Assembly: GCA_964515915.1 (NCBI GenBank)
Contig: CAZEXM010000107.1
Span: 1-9,996, forward strand
Length of the DNA stretch: 9,996 nt
DNA from: JAHOYW01 sp964515915
GTDB lineage: Bacteria; Verrucomicrobiota; Lentisphaeria; Victivallales; Victivallaceae
Reading direction: 5' to 3'
The notes under the pieces are model-generated. The model was given only the letters and a program-made list of their open reading frames with translations. It ran no database searches and was not told where the DNA came from. A program made the position numbers and the translations under genes. Position 1 is the stretch's first letter; each line of letters opens with the position of its first letter. Positions 5,990-9,996 of this stretch are shown here, piece by piece.

Positions 5990-6871
5990 TTAAGACGACA
6001 GTTTTATGAGCTTATGCAGATAATCGGCGTAAGAACTTTTGCCGTAATTATCGGCGAGCCGCTGGAATTGTTCAGCACTGATCCATTCGTTTTGCCAGGC
6101 GATTTCTTCGGGACAGGCGATTTTCAATCCCTGGCGCTTCTCAATGGTCGCGACGTATTGGGAAGCATCCAGCAATGAATCGTGGGTGCCGGTGTCCAGC
6201 CAGGCAGTGCCGCGACTTAAAACTTTTACCCGTAACCGCTTTTGTTCCAGATACATTTTATTGACATCAGTTATTTCGAGCTCACCACGCCATGACGGTT
6301 CAATTGATTTGGCTATTTCGATAATTTCGCCATCATAGAAGTATAAGCCTGTAACCGCATAATTGGATTTGGGCTTTTCGGGTTTCTCTTCAAGCGAAAT
6401 TGCCTTGAAGTCCTGATCAAATTCAACAACCCCATAACGTTCCGGATCACTTACCTGATAAGCAAAAACACTTGCGCCGCTTTGCTGTTCCGCGGCTTCC
6501 CTGGTCATTTGGCTGAAATCCGAGCCATAGAAAATATTATCGCCAAGAACCATGGCACAGGACGAATCGCCGATAAATTTTTCGCCAATGATAAATGCCT
6601 GCGCCAAACCGTCGGGAGAAGGCTGTACCGCATATTTGATGCTGATTCCCCATTGCGAGCCGTCCTTGAGAAGACGTTCAAACTGCGGAGTGTCGTCCGG
6701 GGTGGAAATAACTAAAATATCTTTGAGGCCCGCCGTCATCAAGGTGGCCAATGGATAAAAAATCAAGGGTTTATCGTAAACCGGCAAAAGTTGTTTTGAA
6801 ATAACTTGAGTCGTCGGGTAAAGCCGGGTGCCGCTGCCGCCGGCGAGGATAATCCCCTTTCTGCCATTCAT
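5990..6871 (-). CDS. rmlA: Glucose-1-phosphate thymidylyltransferase
   Basis: 293 residues, the normal length for RmlA (RfbA). It joins glucose-1-phosphate and dTTP to dTDP-glucose and pyrophosphate, the first step toward dTDP-L-rhamnose and other dTDP-sugars for surface glycans. Motifs: nucleotide-binding LAGGSGTRLYPTT (9-21) with SKQLLPVYDKP (25-35), GDNIFYG (110-116, metal-binding Asp), EEKP (161-164), GELEITDVN (196-204) and AWLDTGTHDSLLDAS (223-237). The long C-terminal helical tail after 240 is the RmlA type rather than UTP-glucose pyrophosphorylase. ATG is preceded by AAAGGA at 9 bases. It lies 110 bases after the glycosyltransferase gene on the same strand. rmlB, rmlC and rmlD are not in this window, though the partial SDR at the right edge could belong to a nucleotide-sugar pathway. 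Confidence 0.96.
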   Translation of the reverse strand: MNGRKGIILAGGSGTRLYPTTQVISKQLLPVYDKPLIFYPLATLMTAGLKDILVISTPDDTPQFERLLKDGSQWGISIKYAVQPSPDGLAQAFIIGEKFIGDSSCAMVLGDNIFYGSDFSQMTREAAEQQSGASVFAYQVSDPERYGVVEFDQDFKAISLEEKPEKPKSNYAVTGLYFYDGEIIEIAKSIEPSWRGELEITDVNKMYLEQKRLRVKVLSRGTAWLDTGTHDSLLDASQYVATIEKRQGLKIACPEEIAWQNEWISAEQFQRLADNYGKSSYADYLHKLIKLSS

Positions 6872-6932
6872 AATGATTGTTCCTTTATCATTTAAAAACT
6901 TTTGACACTACCCATTTAAACTCTACTATAAA

Positions 6933-6960
6933 AATTTACCATAGTATAAGTTTTTTTCAA
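6933..6960 (-). promoter_or_regulatory. Weak candidate promoter for rmlA
   Basis: On the minus strand TTGAAA (6960-6955), a 16-base spacer and TAAATT (6938-6933), in the 110-base gap between the glycosyltransferase and rmlA. An inverted repeat TACTAT/ATAGTA (6924-6929 and 6941-6946, 11 bases apart) straddles the -10. The match is modest in an AT-rich stretch. Confidence 0.25.
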
Positions 6961-6981
6961 GTTTTTGCGGATATCTGCTGA

Positions 6982-7701
6982 CTACTGCCGTTTTTTATAC
7001 CATATAAAGCATAGGCTTCTGAATCTTGAAGCAAACGGAAAAAGCATAAAAAATATCATTATTGCATATAATTGCAGGCTTGAAAATGTCTCAGTTTTTC
7101 GTCCGGACGTAATAATTTTGAGATCATCAATTATTTTAAAAACTTTATTGTTCTTCCTGCCCCACTTCTTGCATTTTTTTGAAAACCATATATCTTCGCC
7201 CGCATAAACATTTTCATTGAATCCGTTTACCGCATCATAACACTCCCGCGAAACATAAATGTATGATCCGGCGGCCAATGATTTTTTAACCGAAATATAA
7301 TTCCAGAAATTTATAAATCCGCTAAGCAGCTTATCTTGAGGAGTATCAAAAGCAAGCGTAACGCCTCCCCCGCAGCAGTTATTGTTTATCAAATTATCAA
7401 ATGTTTTTTCCAGCAAATGTCCTGAAAGTGCAGTGTCCGCGTCCAAAAAAATCAAATATCCGCCCCTGGCGGATTCCGCCCCTTTGTTTCGCGCCCTGGA
7501 AATTTGCTTATGTGCTTCAAATACGACTGAAGCTCCATTTAATTTTGCGATCTCAGCAGTTTTATCTGTGGAATTGTTATCGACAACAATTAGCTCCCCG
7601 GAAAGCTTGATGCAACTCATTGCCCGTTTTACGGACTCAAGCGTTGCGGGCAAATATTCCGCTTCATTGCAGGCCGGAATAATTATAGAGTAATCAATCA
7701 T
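6982..7701 (-). CDS. Family 2 glycosyltransferase
   Basis: 239 residues, a minimal GT-A fold glycosyltransferase of family GT2, which uses a nucleotide-diphospho sugar donor with inversion. Motifs: SIIIPACNEAEYLPATLESV (5-24) opens the Rossmann-like donor domain, ELIVVDNNSTDKT (36-48) carries the Asp that contacts the base, ISRARNKGAESARGGYLIFL (67-86) leads to the metal-binding DAD (87-89), and GEDIWFS (168-174) holds the ED motif near the catalytic base. A hydrophobic helix at about 211-226 followed by Arg/Lys residues suggests membrane association at the C-terminus. Donor and acceptor cannot be told. The start is ATG with only a GGGG-like site; it begins 29 bases after the fucI stop, so it may be co-transcribed with fucI. 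Its codons look more AT-rich than those of fucI, which hints at a different history. Confidence 0.9.
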   Translation of the reverse strand: MIDYSIIIPACNEAEYLPATLESVKRAMSCIKLSGELIVVDNNSTDKTAEIAKLNGASVVFEAHKQISRARNKGAESARGGYLIFLDADTALSGHLLEKTFDNLINNNCCGGGVTLAFDTPQDKLLSGFINFWNYISVKKSLAAGSYIYVSRECYDAVNGFNENVYAGEDIWFSKKCKKWGRKNNKVFKIIDDLKIITSGRKTETFSSLQLYAIMIFFMLFPFASRFRSLCFIWYKKRQ

Positions 7702-7730
7702 GCGATGAACCCCGGCCGCAGAATGTTTTT

Positions 7731-9542
7731 TTATTTATAGACCGGGCCGAAGTTTTCACAGGCGCGATAATCGCTGCCTTCCCGGCCCATACCGAATCCC
7801 GCCCAGGCGCTCGGGCGGAAAATATCGTCTTCATTGACATTGTGCATGCAGACCGGAATGCGCAGCATTGACGCCAGGGTAATTAAATCCGCACCAATAT
7901 GGCCGTAACTGAACGCGCCATGGTTCGCGCCCCAGTTAGCCATCACGCTGTAGACGTCCTTGAAGGCTCCTTCGCCGGTCAGTATGGGAGCAAACCAGGT
8001 CGTCGGCCAACTCGGACTCGTGCGCAGGTCGAGCTTGTCATGAATTTCCGGCGGTAACTCAAAAGTATAGCCTTCGGCAATTTGCAGAACCGGGCCCAGG
8101 CCTTTGACCAGATTAATCCGGGACATGGTGATCGGCATGCCGGTTTTGGTCAGGAAGCGCGAAGAAAAACCGCCGCCGCGGAAATATTCGGAGATAGCGG
8201 CGCACCATTCGGTCGCGTCCAGGCATTTTCCCGCTTCTTCAGGACTGATGTTCCAGAAGTGTTTCATTACCGGTTTACCGTCGCACTCCTGCTGTCCGGT
8301 AGCGTCCATAGTCGTCGAACCGGAATTAATCAGATGAATGAGTCCATTAGCGCCCATGCCGCTCAACTCGTGCCCGGTAGTCCTTTTGACCGCTTCGGGG
8401 CTCCAGAAAGTGCGGACGTCCGAAAAGCCCTGAGCCCTGCCGGTCAGTAAATGCCCGAACAACATAGCCACGCCGTTGAGCGCGTCATTTTCGGTGGCGC
8501 AGACGTAAGCTTCGCGGATGCCGTTCCAGTCGAAAGAGGAATTCAGGATAACTTCCATAAAATCGCCGTTCGGCAGGTGGTCCGTCCACTGGCGCTGCCC
8601 CTGGAAACCGGACGCGACAGCGTTGTATCCAAGCGCTTCTTCGCCGAAACCCAGTTCAGCCAGGCGCGGATTGCCGACCATCAGGTCACGGGCGATTAAA
8701 GTCATTTTCACTACATATTCCCAGATTGCCTCTTTTTCCGCCGCGGACTTGCGTTGTTCAGCGGGATTGAAGTCTTCACCTTCTTTGCAGTTTTCTCTGG
8801 TCCACGCCAAAGCGCGTTCGTATTCTTCCGGGTCAAAAATATTTTCATTAATGCGGCGGATAAATTCGGTCATATCGACGGATTCACAACGCATGCCGAG
8901 GAAATCCTCAAAAAATTGCGGTTCGACCAGGGAGCCGGCAATTCCCATGGAGCTGCTGCCCATTGACAAATAAGATTTGCCGCGCATGGTGGCCGCCGCT
9001 ATTCCGGCGCGGGTGAAACGCAAAATCTTTTCTTTGACGTCTTCAGGTATTTCAGTATCATCGGCATCCTGGACGTCGCGCCCGTAAATTCCAAATGCCG
9101 GCACGCCTTTCTGCGTGTGGGCCGCCAATACCGCCGCCAGATAAACCGCCCCCGGGCGCTCGGTGCCGTTAAATCCCCAAACCGCTTTGGGAATGGCGGG
9201 AGTCATATCCATAGTTTCGGCGCCGTAACACCAGCAGGGGCTCACGGTCAGGGATACGCCGACCGCTTCGGCGGCAAATTTATCAGCGCACATTGCCGCT
9301 TCAGCGGCGCCGCCGATGCAGGTATCGGCGATCACGCATTCGACCGGCATGCCGTTGGAATGACGCAGGCGGGTACTGATTAATTCGGCCGCGGATTTCG
9401 CCATTGCCATGGTTTGAGCTTCAAGAGATTCACGGACTCCCTGGCGGCGCCCGTCAATTGTCGGGCGAATTCCGACTTTCGGCAGTCTGCCGCGAAGCCG
9501 GTTAACGAAAGGGACTACTTGCATATTGCTGCTATCAGCCAT
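7731..9542 (-). CDS. fucI: L-fucose isomerase
   Basis: 603 residues; the E. coli enzyme has 591 and the difference is an N-terminal extension of about 14. FucI interconverts L-fucose and L-fuculose, the first step of fucose catabolism, and also accepts D-arabinose; it is a cytoplasmic Mn-dependent hexamer. Near-identical family stretches include KVGIRPTIDGRRQGVRESLE (22-41), PKAVWGFNGTERPGAVYLAA (118-137), FQGQRQWTDHLPNGD (313-327) and WGANHG (537-542). The three metal ligands known from E. coli (E337, D361, H528) fall at E351, D375 and H541 here, so the protein should be active. The ATG has GGAG 7 bases upstream and its own promoter. No fucK or fucA is next to it; instead it is flanked by a glycosyltransferase and an SDR epimerase. 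Base composition looks more GC-rich than its neighbours. Confidence 0.97.
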   Translation of the reverse strand: MADSSNMQVVPFVNRLRGRLPKVGIRPTIDGRRQGVRESLEAQTMAMAKSAAELISTRLRHSNGMPVECVIADTCIGGAAEAAMCADKFAAEAVGVSLTVSPCWCYGAETMDMTPAIPKAVWGFNGTERPGAVYLAAVLAAHTQKGVPAFGIYGRDVQDADDTEIPEDVKEKILRFTRAGIAAATMRGKSYLSMGSSSMGIAGSLVEPQFFEDFLGMRCESVDMTEFIRRINENIFDPEEYERALAWTRENCKEGEDFNPAEQRKSAAEKEAIWEYVVKMTLIARDLMVGNPRLAELGFGEEALGYNAVASGFQGQRQWTDHLPNGDFMEVILNSSFDWNGIREAYVCATENDALNGVAMLFGHLLTGRAQGFSDVRTFWSPEAVKRTTGHELSGMGANGLIHLINSGSTTMDATGQQECDGKPVMKHFWNISPEEAGKCLDATEWCAAISEYFRGGGFSSRFLTKTGMPITMSRINLVKGLGPVLQIAEGYTFELPPEIHDKLDLRTSPSWPTTWFAPILTGEGAFKDVYSVMANWGANHGAFSYGHIGADLITLASMLRIPVCMHNVNEDDIFRPSAWAGFGMGREGSDYRACENFGPVYK

Positions 9543-9582
9543 AATTTGACTCCATGTTTTGAGCTTGATAAAATATTGTATG

Positions 9583-9595
9583 GTGTATTATACAC
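9583..9595. promoter_or_regulatory. Palindromic candidate operator over the fucI -10 box
   Basis: GTGTA-TTA-TACAC is a perfect inverted repeat with a 3-base centre. It extends imperfectly to TATG on the left and ATA on the right. It covers the -10 hexamer of the candidate fucI promoter, the classic position for a repressor dimer. The form is like GntR- or LacI-type sites, but no regulator gene is next to it, so the protein is unknown. Confidence 0.4.
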
Positions 9596-9614
9596 ATAAA
9601 ACAATAAAAAACAA
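9587..9614 (-). promoter_or_regulatory. Candidate sigma-70 promoter for fucI
   Basis: On the minus strand TTGTTT (9614-9609), a 16-base spacer and a consensus TATAAT (9592-9587). The start would be near 9580, about 38 bases before the fucI ATG, with GGAG well placed between. It may also drive the glycosyltransferase downstream. Confidence 0.55.
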
Positions 9615-9695
9615 TAGTGCTGATTATAAAAGTCCGAGATAAACATGATTTTTAATAATCCCATGCGTCTTTGCGGAATATTTTTGCGGGGAGCT

Positions 9696-9996
9696 TTACA
9701 ACAAACCGGCGTCGGTACACCACTGGAGGGCTTCGATCAGGCCTTCCTGAGTTGTACGGGCCGGGGCGTAGCCGAAAGTTTTTTCGGCTTTACTGATGTC
9801 CAGACACATGTGCTCAAGCAGGAAATCCATGCGGAATTTCATAGTTACTTCCGGATAAATATCCTTGAGATTTTCTGCCGGACAATGTTTTATTTTTGAT
9901 TTACTGCCGAGAAAATCCATTGCGGTTTGCAGATATTGCCCCAAAGTAATGGCGCGCTTGCAGGAAATTATAAAAATTTCACCCCGGACCGCTTCC
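9696..9996 (-). CDS. NAD-dependent epimerase/dehydratase (extended SDR), C-terminal part
   Basis: Partial: the frame runs without a stop from the TAA at 9696 to the window edge, so only about the last 99 residues are seen and the start lies outside. The first visible codons read EAVRGEIFIISCKRAITLGQ, so an apparent start inside (a TTG at 9944) is just an internal Leu. The fragment has the usual end of extended SDR epimerases: RGEIFII, then a helix TLGQYLQTAMDFLG, then DISKAEKTFGYAPARTTQEG and LIEALQW, matching the D-x-x-K-A-x-x-x-L-G-Y-x-P substrate-domain motif. Such enzymes epimerise or dehydrate nucleotide sugars. The NAD-binding GxxGxxG and the YxxxK are outside the window, so the exact activity cannot be assigned. 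It lies upstream of fucI on the same strand, 153 bases away, with no clear terminator between. Confidence 0.85.
   Translation of the reverse strand, partial: EAVRGEIFIISCKRAITLGQYLQTAMDFLGSKSKIKHCPAENLKDIYPEVTMKFRMDFLLEHMCLDISKAEKTFGYAPARTTQEGLIEALQWCTDAGLL

Noticed and set aside
8518..8973. 151-codon open frame on the plus strand, with others of 77-122 codons at 8082-9383
   Set aside because: All are antisense to fucI, whose frame is unmistakable; they are products of its GC-rich codons.

Overview
The window carries eleven protein genes of a Gram-negative-type bacterium (several exported proteins, one inner-membrane protein with a long exported coiled coil). The mix of a divergent Gfo/Idh/MocA oxidoreductase, L-fucose isomerase, a small exported protein with short glycine repeats and RmlA would suit an anaerobic, carbohydrate-using member of the PVC group such as Lentisphaerota or Kiritimatiellota. 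That placement is an inference from gene content only and is weak. No RNA gene, insertion sequence, CRISPR array or phage gene was seen. No gene-free stretch exceeds 300 bases; the two longest (432-699 and 3573-3859) are divergent promoter regions.

Left part (1-2588): a small exported protein built of five 15-residue repeats (-) diverges from a Gfo/Idh/MocA-family oxidoreductase (+). The oxidoreductase converges on a secreted, very lysine-rich protein (-) that has a 16-residue tandem repeat and a C-terminal duplication.

Housekeeping part (2617-4825): coaD and yceD (-) are translationally coupled by an ATGA overlap and lead into the secreted repeat protein. Ribosomal gene rpmF, the usual partner of yceD, is not there. 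ribF (+) diverges from coaD. The coaD promoter side encodes a leader that could fold. CoaD makes dephospho-CoA and RibF makes FMN and FAD, so this divergent region feeds two central cofactor pools.

The gene after ribF (4849-5934) is the most unusual: a MerR-like DNA-binding domain, a duplicated amphipathic segment, one transmembrane helix and a long exported coiled coil. It looks like a membrane-anchored DNA-binding protein and I know no name for it.

Right part (5990-9996, all -): in transcription order, the C-terminal end of a nucleotide-sugar epimerase-like SDR cut by the window edge, L-fucose isomerase fucI with its own promoter and a palindrome over the -10, a family 2 glycosyltransferase 29 bp downstream, and rmlA. 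This mixes a sugar-isomerising catabolic enzyme with surface-glycan synthesis genes.
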